Assembly: GCA_964016875.1 (NCBI GenBank)
Contig: OZ024719.1
Location: forward strand, 26,355,877 to 26,419,876
Length of the DNA: 64,000 nt
DNA from: Fallopia convolvulus
Lineage: Eukaryota; Streptophyta; Magnoliopsida; Caryophyllales; Polygonaceae
Direction: 5' to 3'
Part shown: in pieces, positions 1 to 11,239 of the stretch
Numbering within the stretch: the stretch's first letter is position 1
Layout: every line of letters begins with the position of its first letter
Notes under the pieces: generated by a model
The model's database searches: none
The model's input: the letters and a program-made list of their open reading frames with translations, nothing else
Told to the model about the DNA's origin: nothing
Made by a program: the position numbers and the translations under genes

Positions 1-1080
1 TCTTTTCCTTAAGTTGCAGTTCTGCCATCCTATAAGCTGCATATTCCTTCTCCCTTTCCAAATTCTCTTCTGCCATACGCGTAGACAACTCAACATTGAC
101 GGAGCTCGAGGCGGCTCCTTTCCCTTTCCCTCTCACTGCATTCTTAGCCTTTTTAATGCCCATTGGGCACTGAATAGGATCTTCATTCAACATACTTGTT
201 GGAGTTTCCGGATCTGGGTTGGAAGCATCACCTTCAGTATCTGCCCTTGATCTCTTGGAGCTCCCGGTTCCCGAGCTTGGAGTGGAGCGATTAACTTTCC
301 TAATCCACTGGAATGACCATCTTGGCACGACATGGAGAAGTTTCCAACAATGCTCATCGGGGAATTTGTGGCCTTGCGTCTTATAGTACTTCTCGTGAGC
401 GTCGTTCAATACATCTTGAGCCGACATACCGCTAGCTTTTGAATTGTTAGCTTTTTCATAAAAACCTACAAACAATCCTACACTTTTGTTAATTCTATCC
501 CATTTAGACTTATATGATTTCTTGCCTCGGGGGACTTGGAGTGCAGATTTCTCACTATTGTAGTAGTACTTAACTCGCTTCCAGAAAGCTTCCGCCTTTT
601 GCTCGTTGTTCGTGATTGGATCTTCACTAACGTTCAACCAAGCACTCACCAAGAGTTCTTCATCATCATGGCTCCATGCCACATTTCTCGTTCTTTCGTT
701 GTTGTCGGAAGAATCATCCTCTTCTTCATCTCTGGCACGAGAACGACCTCCACGGGATCCACGAGAACAAGCTCCGCGATCACTGGATTGGGTGCTATAC
801 AAAGGGTTTTCAAAAGGTTGGGAGTTAGGATCAGGGTTAGAGTCCGAGAGAAGATAAGGATTTGGTGATGATTGGGTGCTCCCAAAGTTTTGGGATGCTT
901 GCACCACATTAGCATATGTATTGCCAAGAGAATGTTGGAGGAGTGTTGAGGGTATGCAAGATCAGCATATGAATATTGTGGTTGAGGATTCATAGGATGA
1001 ACAAAGGAATTTTGTGTTGGAGCATTTGGATAATTATAGGAGTAGTGTGGTGGTGGGCGATTTGGTTCATTCGGATTCAT
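1..1080 (-). pseudogene. Harbinger-type Myb/SANT-like protein (ORF1 type), 3' end outside window
   Basis: The minus strand reads from an ATG at 1080 towards base 1 and leaves the window. The start is proline- and asparagine-rich (MNPNEPNRPPPHYSYNYP), followed by an acidic and Arg/Ser-rich stretch. A Myb/SANT-like segment then carries AFWKRVKYYYNSEK and YKSKWDRINKSV, and a basic, charged tail with GKGKGAASSS follows. This order is known from plant proteins often annotated as 'glutathione S-transferase T3-like' or NAM-associated, which derive from PIF/Harbinger ORF1, a DNA-binding partner of the transposase. The N-terminal part and the rest lie in different frames, and the reading slips by one base near 925-945, so this copy looks broken. 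A TATA-like site lies about 65 bp upstream. The family call is inferred from motifs; the frameshift could also be a sequencing error. Confidence 0.65.
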
Positions 1081-1140
1081 TTTGGAGAAAGAACTTGAAA
1101 GAGAGTGGGAAGATATGTGTGAATTGTGAGAATGTGTAAT

Positions 1141-1156
1141 GCCCATATAAATAGCA
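1141..1156 (-). promoter_or_regulatory. TATA-like box of the Myb/SANT-like gene
   Basis: The minus strand reads GCTATTTATATGGGC about 65 bases before the ATG at 1080. Position and sequence fit a plant core promoter, but no transcript start can be seen. Confidence 0.4.
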
Positions 1157-1187
1157 AAAAAACTAGGGTTTATTGAATAAAAAACCA

Positions 1188-1300
1188 TCCTAAAAAACCA
1201 CGGGTAGACCAAAACCGGGTAGGTATAAAACAATGGGTAAATAAAAACCATGAGTAACCAAAACCATGGGCGGATGCAAAACCATGGGTAGATATAAAAA
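1188..1300. repeat. Degenerate minisatellite with CCATGGGTAG-like units
   Basis: Short units of about 20 bases repeat imperfectly, each with a core such as ACCATGGGTAG or ACCGGGTAGGT separated by A-rich spacers. It lies just upstream of the Harbinger-type gene. Confidence 0.55.
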
Positions 1301-1401
1301 ATCATATTTAATTTATCAATGAATACAAAAATATATAAAATTAGCGTCTATGGATAAATAAGTTTTGGTGTAATTTTTTTAAGCTAGAACAATTGATAAT
1401 G

Positions 1402-1420
1402 TATATATATATATATATAT
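1402..1420. repeat. TA dinucleotide microsatellite
   Basis: An uninterrupted run of TA units about 19 bases long in AT-rich non-coding DNA. Confidence 0.9.
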
Positions 1421-2289
1421 TCTTACCCTAAAACAACCCAAAATACAAATTAATTTTAAAATGTTTCAAATATATACAAAATTAGTCTCTATGGATAGAC
1501 AAAAATATTTTATGAATGTTGGTATAAATTATTTTATTTTATTTTTAATAATTAAACTAATTAAAAACGGATTATTAATTTATGTATAATCAATGGCCAA
1601 GAATAATCCTAGCCATTGATTATATGCCATGTGGCACGTTGAGATGGCAACAGATATCCATGAGCCCCTCTTTTGTGAGATCGAATTTCGATCTTTGTTG
1701 CATTGATCCAAGCAACACTTTAATATTTTATTATTCTTTTTGAATGAGCCCCCCATGATCTCTTGAATTTCTACCCGTTGGGCATACTCTAAGACCAACT
1801 AGTGTAAAATACTAGTGCTCTGATAATAATTTATACTAGTTGGTAATAATCCGAGACCGACTAAGAAGAGACACAGACAAAAAAACAAGAAGATCGAGCT
1901 AGAAGAAACAAACAACCAAAAAGAAAGACTAATAACGAATTTAGTCTCGAGGTGAGTAAGCACTATAAAAAGTGCCCGACAAAAATGGTCAAACAAATTT
2001 GACGTGCGACAAGGACAGTTGACGTTCCCCTCACCGAGATGAAGGATCTTCAAAAGCCATAAAGCACATAAAAAGACTCACCCCAAATGACTTTGTTCGA
2101 GACCCAAACTCAAGTCCCACTTTGGAGAAGTTTTAGCACACTAGATCAGAACAGCACAAACCCTACAAAAAAAAAAAACAGCCTACACACAAGACATGAG
2201 GCTGTAAATAGTCTAGGAAATCTAGAAAAATTAGTTATTAAACAAGAACAAAAGACCGAAAGAAGATCGACCAAAAAAAAAGTCTAGGA

Positions 2290-2790
2290 AGCCCGCCCAA
2301 TATAGGAGCGATCAGGTCCCAATAGTGGTAGTTCGCAAGCCTTGCGGGATTTGTTGGGACTTGTCGGCCTTATAAGCATATTCAAGCAGCCCGCCCTAGA
2401 TAGGAGTTGCCGATCCAATTGTGACGGTTCGCTAAAGCCTTGAGGGATTCTGTCCAAGTGTCAATTGGCTTAAGCAGTTGCACTTGAGGGGGGCGTGTTG
2501 AGATATCCCACATTGAAACTTTGGGACTAAAATTGCCTAGCATATAACCTAATGAGCTACTTCACCCATTGCCATATGATTTTGGGTTGGAACCTGATTG
2601 GGCTTGTATGCTAGGCCCGTTACACGCACATCCCCTAAGATTATCGGCCTCACTGAACTTTATTATGGTATCAGAGCAGGTTTCGGTAATAGTGGCGGTT
2701 CGCAAGTCTTGAGGGATTTGTTTGGACTTGTCGGCCTTATGAGCATATTCAAGCAACCCACCTAATATAGGAGCGGCCGATCCAGTCTTT
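2290..2790 (+). mobile_element. TRIM-like or copia LTR fragment with primer binding site
   Basis: At 2497 the sequence TGTTGAGATATCCCACATTG has the usual start of small plant copia/TRIM LTRs. About 170 bp later, at 2667-2679, comes TGGTATCAGAGCA, the primer binding site complementary to initiator methionine tRNA. On either side a related block repeats three times (2290-2400, 2400-2460, 2680-2790), recognisable by GGTTCGCAAG and GACTTGTCGGCCTTAT. There is no coding capacity. I read it as a non-autonomous LTR unit, possibly with tandem copies of its internal part; its outer ends are not fixed. Confidence 0.5.
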
Positions 2791-3404
2791 ATTACAATAC
2801 CTTCTCGGCACTTGCCATGGTGCCTTCTCGGTTGTTCTTCATCTCTCTAGACATTCTAGTTCTAGAGAGAGGTCAGAGCGTTTCTCTCATGTTCTCAACA
2901 TTTCTAACATATTTTATGAATATTCATTTTAGTTTAGTATTAAATCATTATAATAACTTTCGATATGTAAATATTTTTTAGAATTTTTGTTATTTAGGTT
3001 AGATAATGTATATTGCTATTTAGATCTTATATGATATTAGTGTAAAAAATATAAATAATAATACATAAGTTAAAAAACCAAAGCAATAAATCATATATAA
3101 AAATCAAAAGAATATAGATGGTTAGATAAAAAGCTAGTTAAATCTTATTTAACTTTATTTTTAAAAATAAAAACAATAACTTCACATATAAAAAATATAG
3201 ATTGTTAGATAAAAAGCTAGTTAAATCTTATATAATATTATTATTAAAAAATCAAAACAAATATATATTGAGTTATATTGTTAGATAAAAAGAAAATAAT
3301 AGTAAAATACATATCATTATCTTGATTGCAAATTTTCCTAGTTAAATATTTAAAAAAATATAAATAATTAGTTAAATCATATCTATTATTAATTGTTATT
3401 TTTA
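2791..3404. other. AT-rich non-coding stretch with a direct repeat
   Basis: No gene is visible. A 26-bp block beginning TTAGATAAAAAGCTAG occurs at 3122-3147 and again at 3204-3229, with a shorter relative near 3277. Otherwise the sequence is simple AT-rich DNA. Confidence 0.6.
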
Positions 3405-4500
3405 AAAAGGATTGAGAATGTCTGAAGCATTTGATTCAAAACCACGTCACAAGTATTCCATTAAGCTTAGAAGATCGCTATATGGATTGAAACAATCATG
3501 GAGAATGTGGTATAATCGTCTTAGTGAATACCTACAAATGCAACGTTTCGTGAGTGATCAAATAAGTCCTTGTGTGTTCATGAAAAGAAAAATGTCGTGT
3601 TATGTAATCATTGTTGTTTATGTTGATGATTTGAATATTATTGGGACTCCATAAGAGATCCTAATAGAAGCTGATTATTTGAAAAGAGAATTTGAAATGA
3701 AGGGCTTAGGAACTACCAAGTATTGTCTCGGCCTACAGTTCGAGCATACAAAGAATGGAGTGTTTATCCATCAATCAAACTATGCATAAAAGGTCCTGAA
3801 GCAATTTAATATGGATAAGGTGCATCCATTAAGTACACCAATGTTAGTAAGATCGCTAAGTGTGGAAAAGGACCCTTTTTTTTTCGTCCCTGATTAGAAA
3901 ATGAAAGAGATATTAGGTCTTGAAGTACCATATCTCAGTACAATAGGTGCATTACTGTACCTTGCTTAATGTCATTTGATGTGAAAATGAGTTATTTGTC
4001 CCCCTAAACATAAAGTAAAGATTGTTGGTCCAGAAGTACCAATTCTTCTACTAAGGGGGAGCATTATTCCATGACTGTACTCTTTTTCCCTTGGCTTTGA
4101 TTTTTATCCCACTGGGTTTTTCCAAGAAAGGTTTTTAATGAGGCAGTTCATCGTATAGGGTCTCTAATGAGACAATCTCGCCCCCGAAGTTCGAGATATG
4201 TGAAGGAATGCAGTTTTTATCCATCCATCAAATCAAGTTGAAAGGAGCCAACGGTGATGTATGAAGAGAATTTGGCATGAACTGATCAACCAAAGTACAT
4301 ATCATCAAGTGTTCTCAAACTACAAGATTCAACTCAAAGGCGAGATGGATGTTCAATTCAATCAAGCAAGAAGAATATATTTCAAGTTGAGAGGAAGACT
4401 CATAACTGCACTCTTTTTCCCTTAGTCTTGGTTTTATCCTTTTGGGTTTTTCAGACAAGGTTTTTAACGAGGCAGTTAGTGATGTACATCTAAGGGGGAG
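3405..4500 (+). pseudogene. Ty1/copia reverse transcriptase remnant and 3' untranslated part
   Basis: Residues SLYGLKQS, RMWYNRLSEYL and the catalytic box YVDDL (about 3480-3640) are diagnostic of copia-type reverse transcriptase, followed by FEMKGLG and YCLGLQ. Stops occur at about 3652 and 3787 and again near 3967, so the frame is dead. After about 3990 comes a non-coding tail with two related blocks (about 4075-4160 and 4405-4475) sharing CTCTTTTTCCCTTG and GTTTTTAACGAGGCAG-like text, typical of the region before a copia 3' LTR. The purine-rich polypurine tract AAGGGGGAG at 4492-4500 directly precedes the LTR. The 5' half of the element is missing. Confidence 0.85.
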
Positions 4501-4644
4501 TGTTATAATAATATTATATTTAGATGCACATATGAAACCCTAGATTTGATCTTGTACTCTATCTATAAAAGGCCCTTATGGGTGACTTAATAAGATGGAT
4601 CTGATATCTCTCATTTCTCCTTATTTCTCTCTATTCTTATAACA
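4501..4644 (+). mobile_element. Copia 3' LTR (144 bp)
   Basis: The block begins TGTTATAA and ends TTATAACA, a perfect 8-bp terminal inversion with the TG...CA ends of LTRs. It follows a polypurine tract directly. Inside, TCTATAAAAGGCCC could be the TATA box and AATAAGATGG a poly(A) signal. No matching 5' LTR is present, so the element is 5' truncated. Confidence 0.75.
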
Positions 4645-4961
4645 TTCTATTCTTTCTCCTTTTTCATTTGTAATAACAAAAGGGCCAAATAGACACTTTC
4701 ACTCAAAATTGAGCCTTAAATGCAAAGCCTTTTAGGCGAGATATTTTTAAAGCAGTATTTCTATTTGGGCTATTTCAACAAGCACCCTAAATCATAATAT
4801 AATATTAATCGTGTAGAAATTAATTTTCTTATAATAAAACACATACATGTAATTATATTAAATGCAGTTAATTCTCTTAACTATCAAAATGTGTACATTC
4901 AAAATATTAATATAAAAATGCTACTTTAAGATTTCATCCAAAAATAATTTGAGATAATTTA
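4645..4961. other. Non-coding spacer between two LTR insertions
   Basis: AT-rich DNA with no recognisable gene. Its last five bases (ATTTA, 4957-4961) are the left target duplication of the next element. Confidence 0.6.
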
Positions 4962-5510
4962 TGTAACACCCCGACTCTCGCCGGGGCGATACTAGGTGGT
5001 AGACCCTGTCTGGGACTACTCAGGTTGGTTTCACAACAAGTTCGCTAGGATCTTGTAACTCGGGCACGGCGAGAAACAAATAAAACTTTCGACCTTTATT
5101 TTAAACTGAATGTATAAAACATGATAGCATTATCGACATCATAACAAAAGATATCAATCAGACTATTCTGTAATCTCAAACTATCCTAAATCAGTTCTAT
5201 CCAACTAGTAACAAAATAATTCATAGACAACTTTTAGTACATCAATAACTAGGTCCCAACAGCCCGACCTAATGACACGTCACCAATATTCGCTTCACCA
5301 CTTTGTAGAGAATCCATCACGATTCTTGAAAAGTACCTGAAACTGTAAAAAATATTCCCCGAAGGGTCAGCTACAATTCTAATTCAAGCTAGAGAGCGTG
5401 AGATGCATATAGAACGTTTGAAAAACCACACAGAACCCTAGCAATCAGTTTTCTCACAGAAATCAATAATTATCAATTCATACCAGTTCAACACTTAACG
5501 TTAAATAGTC

Positions 5511-5590
5511 CCACAGACACCCATACACACAGACACACAATTAGACAGACACGAATACACACACACACACACACATACACACATACAAAC
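5511..5590. repeat. CA-rich microsatellite inside the solo LTR
   Basis: ACACAC runs, longest at about 5556-5575, interrupted by AGAC and ATAC. Confidence 0.85.
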
Positions 5591-6239
5591 CACATCACAT
5601 TAAAATACAACAATACTGCAATAGTAATTAATACAGATAGCATCAATAATAGTAACAAGGATAACAATAATATTCATAAAGATCTTCCCAACATATATAA
5701 CCACAAAATATATTACGTTAAACAAAACCCATTAACACAAGACCATTCAACAAAATCCATCGAATATTATAGCAATCAAACAATCCTCCTCAAATCCAAA
5801 TGGCACCCTCCGGCCTCTCATCCATGGCGCACGGTCAGGGCGCGTACCATATACACGTGCCCATTTCCTTCATAATTGGTAATACCCTTCTTTCCCCGGC
5901 TAAACCTCTACTAGAGCGTCTGCCAAAACAATTTAATTTATTTTTAGAAGGGGGTCCCTTCCAGCCGCATGACCATGCTCGGGGGCCACTCCTTCTTCAG
6001 CTTATCCCGTGCTCCATGGCCATACCGGTGGAACCCAATGCACGCATATCGAAAAATGTTTAAAAATAATTTTTCATAATTCCCCAAAATATATACAAGC
6101 ACGTAATATGAATTCATTCCAAAATAAGGTTTGCACATTCAGTTCAATCATTTAACACATAATGGTCGTAAGCAAAGCAAGTCGGCAAACGGTTAACCTC
6201 GAACAACAGAAACAAACACGCAGCAAAAGAAAGATAGAC

Positions 6240-6650
6240 TCGAACAAGTCGCAATCACAATAACAAGCACAACCACAATCACAATTCGAGCGCAACCACA
6301 ATTCGAATGTAATCACAAATTCAAACACAATTGCTTTTACATTCTCAATTACAATTGCAACCACACTCATAGTTATAGTCAGAATTACAATCACAACCAA
6401 ACTTAAAGCCACAAACCGAATCACAATCACAGTTATAGCTACACCAACAATTACAAATATAATTACAACTTCAACACCAGTACAAGCACAAACACAAACA
6501 CATTTACATTTACAAAGACAATTACAATTACAAGTTTCAAACGCACAATCGCAATCGCAATTACAATTACAATACAGTTACAAACACAGTTTACAAATAT
6601 GAGTACAACACAATTTTCAAATATAATTACAACCTTCACAAGCATAGAGA
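6240..6650. repeat. CAATTACAA-type low-complexity tract inside the solo LTR
   Basis: Imperfect units of CAATTACAA, CAACCACAA and CAAACACAA repeat for about 400 bases with almost no G. Open frames across it on the minus strand translate to low-complexity valine/isoleucine-rich text and are not genes. Confidence 0.75.
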
Positions 6651-8448
6651 GAAAATTTTGCTTTAAAGGAATTAATATGCAGAGGGACTAGTTCCCAAAA
6701 ACCAATTCCACATACATGGCACTCAATCTAACAAGAATTGAATTAAGCCGAGCAAGTCGTAGAACGGCTTACCTTAAATGAAAAGTTCACGTGAAAGCAA
6801 CGATCAATCAACCGAGCAATGAAAAGTCCTAGGCAAAGATAACAAAATGCCTTTAAAAAGGGCAAGGTCTAATAAAAGGGATTTGGCAAAGCCCTGCTAT
6901 CAATGCTCAAGATCACCCACTATCATTTCTTTTACTATGAACCATCGATCAAACAATTAACATGGATTGCTTAACATGAAATAACATAAAGGCCTAAACA
7001 TAGAACACAAACCAATTCTTAAAAGAAACATAATTCGGCCTCTTAGTCCTATTGATTAAACTAGTTATATAAAGTAACCCATATCACCTTTCAAGTTTTA
7101 TACACCTAACTTAACCCTCTTGGCACTAACTATTTTAAAATACCTCGTTCAAACTCATGAAAACCAATAAAGTTCAATCTTTCAGTAGTTAACCGGACAT
7201 AATTGAGCACCACCTCATTAAAACATCTAACCACTAATTGACAAAACAACACCTTCCACTTAATTAACTAATTAATTAATTCCACACTTCCCCTTAAAAG
7301 ACTCCCCCTAAGCACCAAATTGAATTCAAAAAGCTTAAATAAAGACCTGCCATTAACCAAAGAAGGTCACCATAACAATTTCAAACATTCACCCACGTTC
7401 TCCCATGGAGCAACTTTCCATTCTCCAGATTACACAATTAATTACATAGGATAAAGATAAGATTAAGAATCCACATCATAGCGTAATTTAGCCCATCATG
7501 ACATTAAATTTTTTTTTTATCAAGCTCGTCCTTCGATATCCGACTACAAACCAGATTACCAAACCAAAACTGATTTTCTAGTAACTTTGATTGAACTAAG
7601 CGATCGAATTCACACATCATTCAAACAACAACACCCGCCCTTCAACTCGGTCGAAACAGAACCAAAACAGAACGGAGGAAATAGCAGGAATTAGAATAGA
7701 GGACGCACCAACTAGTTACCAAGGATCGGCTATTGATCTTGCGATTTCAGGAATGGCGGCGAACAATACCGATCGAGGTTGCACGACCAGATGAAAACTC
7801 CACGTCTCAAGCAAGGCGGTGAAGATGAAACGGACGACAACTTCGGTGACGGTCTCGAACACAAATCCAGAGTCCACGTCAAAGTCTGGCGTCAGCTGGG
7901 AACGAGATCAGAGATGAGATCGACGGCGAGCTCGGGAGTGGCGGCAGTCGTCCTTTGCGGTGCCAAAAAGGATGGCGACGTTGAAGACCGCAAGCGAGCG
8001 CGGAAGCGACGGGGAGGTCCTTGGCTTCCTCCAATGGCACATGAAGACGAGATGGGAGGAGAAAAGTGGCGACCTCCCTTCCTCTCTAAAATCTGGTGCG
8101 GCGGCGACGTACCCTGAGGCGCTTAACCGGCGACTCTAACCATAAACCAGACGATGATGGAACAGTGAACTCGCGACAGGACTTGGGGCGAAAAGATCAA
8201 CGGAGACGGCTCTCTTCCTCTCCCTCGTTCTTTATGTTTGAGCGGCGCAGAAGTGAAGCGGAGAAGGAGGTAGGGTTCAATAGGTTAAGAGGGGCAACAC
8301 CAGATTGGTCCACTTGGGCTTTTTGGCCCAACTCTCAAATAAGGAATTAAAGACAATTGGCTTTAGGCCCGATTACGAATAATAAGAATAGCAAAAGTTG
8401 GAACGGAACCACTTATCGAATTTTTGAAAACCAGGGTATTACAATTTA

Positions 8449-8695
8449 GTTGAAGATTTTTAGTGTCAAAGTTAATTGATTTTTAAAAAAAAAAGTCTAA
8501 AATGTCATATAATCCGTATAAGCGAGAGTATGTAGTCAGGATGATTTAAGTAAATAGCAAAAAATAAATACATAATTAGGCATTTGTAAAACAAGGCAAA
8601 AAAAAGGTAAATAGCAAAAAAAATTAGGTAAATAGCAAAAAAAAAAACCACCCCACCCCACCTTCTCTCTCCATTAGTTGACCAAGTTGACTCGG
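8449..8695. other. A-rich spacer
   Basis: No gene. AGGTAAATAGCAAAAAAA occurs two to three times near 8600-8640, then CCACCCCACCCC and TTGACC-rich text lead into the next repeat block. Confidence 0.5.
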
Positions 8696-9640
8696 TCGTT
8701 GACCGGCGTTGGTCATCATCGCTACCATTACTATCATCAATTTGTCATAAATTGTCATCATTTGATGACAATTTTTTATGACAAAAAATATAATCAAAAG
8801 TAACAAATGCCATCAAAATATCTCGATGACAACTTTTTTATGACAAAAAGTATCATCAAAGGCATTCGACCACATAAAAACAATCGTCATCATACATAAA
8901 AAAAAAAGTTGTCATCAAATACGTATCAACATATATAATTTTTTCTAGTGTCATCAAATATGTATCATCACTCAAAGTGTCATCAAACAAGTATCATCAA
9001 CATCATAACAAATGTTATCCCTACTTGATGGAGGCTCGGTTGTCATCACAAAGGTCATCGCTACTTGATGATAGTTCAATTGTCATCAACTATCAACTTA
9101 ATGACGGTTCGATTGTCATCAATTATCATTGTTATTTGATGACGGTCCTATAGTCATCAATTATCATTGCTATTTGACGATGATTCAATTGTCATCACTT
9201 TTTCATAAATTGTCATCAATTTGTCATCAAAAAAAGTATTGATGACACAGTTCGGTTGTCATCAATTGTCATCACTACTTAATGACGGTTTGATTGTCAT
9301 CAACTATCATCACAAATGTCATCCCTACTTGATGATGGTTCGGTTGCCATCACAAATGTCATCGCTACTTGATGACGATTCCATTGTCATTAATTTTCAT
9401 CGTTATTTGATGACAGTTCAATTGTCATCAATTGTCATCGCTACTTGATGACGGTTCGATTGTCATCACTTTTTCATAAATTGTCATCAATTTGTCATCA
9501 AAAAAGTATTGATGACATGGTTCGATTGTCATCACAAATATTATGACTACTTGATGACGGTTTGATTGTCATCAACTATCATCACAAATATCATCCATAT
9601 TTGATGACAAATCGATTGTCATCAACTATCATCAGAAAGT
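8696..9640. repeat. Dense TGATGACA/TGTCATCA repeat block, CACTA-like subterminal region
   Basis: The octamer TGTCATCA and its complement occur dozens of times in both orientations. Locally they form units of about 35-50 bp of the type CGCTACTTGATGACGGTT-CGATTGTCATCA. A longer block that includes TTTTTCATAAATTGTCATCA and AGTATTGATGACA is present twice, at about 9192-9265 and 9453-9526, 261 bp apart. Such short two-orientation arrays are typical of subterminal regions of En/Spm (CACTA) transposons. No transposase is visible. Confidence 0.65.
8931..8950 (-). mobile_element. CACTA-type terminal inverted repeat (one end)
   Basis: On the minus strand from 8950 the sequence reads CACTAGAAAAAATTATATAT, matching the CACTA terminal motif. 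The element body would lie to the left. No opposite end was found, so the element is partial or rearranged. Confidence 0.5.
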
Positions 9641-11103
9641 TTCCAAACCAACATCACATGTACACAAGAAAGAATCCTAAAAAATGATCTTGATTTCAGG
9701 AAATGGAATTAGAAGCTCACGCACTTTCCAGTTTTGGTGTGAATATGCCGACATTTATCATCAAATCCCCAAGAAAAAACATCCTAAAGCAAAATTCTGA
9801 AAATTCGGGAGAGAATAAGAAACAAGCAGTCAACTCAACTCAAATCATTTACAACACGTGAAGAAGAAAAGTTTAACAACACGTAAAAAGTTTTAAAAGA
9901 AAAGTTTTGTATAGAGTTTTAGGTCTTTTTAGGGCTTTATTAAAGATTAAGATGAAGACCGAAGAGTTCGATTTAAAAGCTAAAGTGAACTTGAAGAAGA
10001 AAAGAGGGATCTGTTAAGGACCGCGACCGCATGTGTCAAACTGCGACCACAAATGTCTTATTGAGGAGAAGCCAATTGAAGACCCGCGACCGTGGGAACA
10101 AGGGTCGCGGCCGCGACAGTTCATTGACCCGGATGGTCAAGACAGTCAAACCGCTACCGCAATTTCCAGCGTTAGAAAAATTCCGAAATCGGTTGATTCT
10201 ATCTTTTAGCTAATAATTTCCTATCTTAGATTATTCGTATTTTCTAGTCTTTTAGTTTGTTTTAAAACCTTTGTTTTCAGACTTAGAGGATTCTACCATA
10301 TGTTTTATGATTCTCTCTTTTCCCTTGCTAGAGGATAGAATTGTATGGATAACTAAACTCTTTTATTCTATTCAAGTTGAAGCTTTTGGATTCAAGTAGA
10401 TTGTGAGACTCTCTTCTCAAGTTTATTCCTTTAAAGTTATTTGAATTTCTCTTGAGCTTAATTGATATTGATTGTTATTGATTTCCTCTTGTTTGGCCAA
10501 CTAGTTGAAGTTAATATACTCTATTGTTAGGATCTAAGTTTTCTCATAGTAAAACATAATATTTGCAACAACTCATTGTTTTAGGACTCGTTAGACTAAA
10601 ACTCTTGAGAAAGAGATTTGATTGCATGCTAATTGTTTGACTCATTGGAACTCAATTGCATGTATCCTACATATCCTTGTTCCTATTGCTAATATCCCTA
10701 TAATTCATGATCGTTTCATGTTTATTTTGATATTAAGTATTTACATGTCTCGTTGTCCTGTTTTTTTTATGTTTGATCAGGATAGGAATAACTAAAGTGA
10801 ATAACTTGTTTAAATCAATGATCAATGAACTTGATGAATTAAGTGGATACTTGAATAAGATTGTTTCCCTAAACTGAATACAAAATCAACTTTTGATTAC
10901 TTTGATTGTTTGCTTTCCTTTGCTTTCCCTAGAATTAGAATACCAATCTAAACCCCTCCCCCCCATATTTAGTGTTTTGAGCTGATAAGAATATTAACTT
11001 AGGATATAAGTTTCTCTTGGGTACGAGCCCGACTTACTGACTATACTAGTTAAGTAACTAGGGAACTATCTTTGATTAGGCATCAACGATTTTCAGCCCG
11101 TCA
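9641..11103 (+). mobile_element. Athila-like gypsy 5' LTR region (left border unresolved)
   Basis: The stretch ends ...CCCGTCA at 11103, directly before a tRNA-Asp-type primer binding site, as a 5' LTR should. It has the T-rich, codeless character of Athila LTRs and a GC-rich patch (GGTCGCGGCCGCGACAG) at about 10100. I could not identify its TG start; a candidate is TGTTAAGGACC at 10012, giving a 1.1-kb LTR. Confidence 0.5.
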
Positions 11104-11104
11104 A

Positions 11105-11124
11105 ATTTGGGCGCCATTGTCGGG
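11105..11124 (+). promoter_or_regulatory. Primer binding site of the Athila-like element
   Basis: ATTTGGGCGCCATTGTCGGG resembles the plant gypsy primer binding site TGGCGCCGTTGCCGGGG, complementary to tRNA-Asp, with an extra G and two changes. Confidence 0.7.
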
Positions 11125-11239
11125 TATCCTTTACTTGTTATGAGTTTTATTATTACCATCTCTTGTGTGGACCATAACTTATGGTCCACACTCGTGCTAT
11201 TGATTAATCTCTTTTGCCTTTTGATTCATAGATCGAAAG

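Larger units (their letters stand above)
1081..2289. other. Non-coding repeat-rich stretch
   Basis: No convincing gene is visible. The stretch holds a degenerate minisatellite at about 1188-1300 (CCATGGGTAG-like units), a TA microsatellite at 1402-1420, and a 13-bp perfect inverted repeat at 1585-1597 and 1612-1624 (arm TATAATCAATGGC). The small open frames between 1580 and 2290 have no recognisable domain. Confidence 0.6.
4962..8443 (-). mobile_element. Solo LTR of a large-LTR gypsy-type element (3,482 bp)
   Basis: The block starts TGTAACACCCCG and ends CAGGGTATTACA, so both ends obey TG...CA and are mirror-related. It is flanked by a perfect 5-bp duplication ATTTA at 4957-4961 and 8444-8448. 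No gag, pol, primer binding site or polypurine tract lies between, which is what recombination between two LTRs leaves behind. Read on the minus strand it starts TGTAATACCCTGG and ends CGGGGTGTTACA, as in large LTRs of Tekay/Del-type chromoviruses; that lineage and orientation are inferred. It contains a CA microsatellite near 5556, a CAATTACAA-rich low-complexity tract (6240-6650) and a GC-richer segment at 7740-8300. Small open frames inside show no domain. Confidence 0.8.

Noticed and set aside
6152..6645. Two minus-strand valine/isoleucine-rich open frames
   Set aside because: They are translations of a CAATTACAA-type low-complexity tract.
7779..8117. 112-codon open frame with basic composition
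   Set aside because: It lies inside a solo LTR in its GC-richer part, on the strand opposite to the inferred LTR orientation, with no domain.
8696..9640. Regular spaced short repeats that might suggest a CRISPR-like array
   Set aside because: Repeats occur in both orientations, spacing is irregular, spacers are related to one another, and the DNA is clearly plant nuclear.
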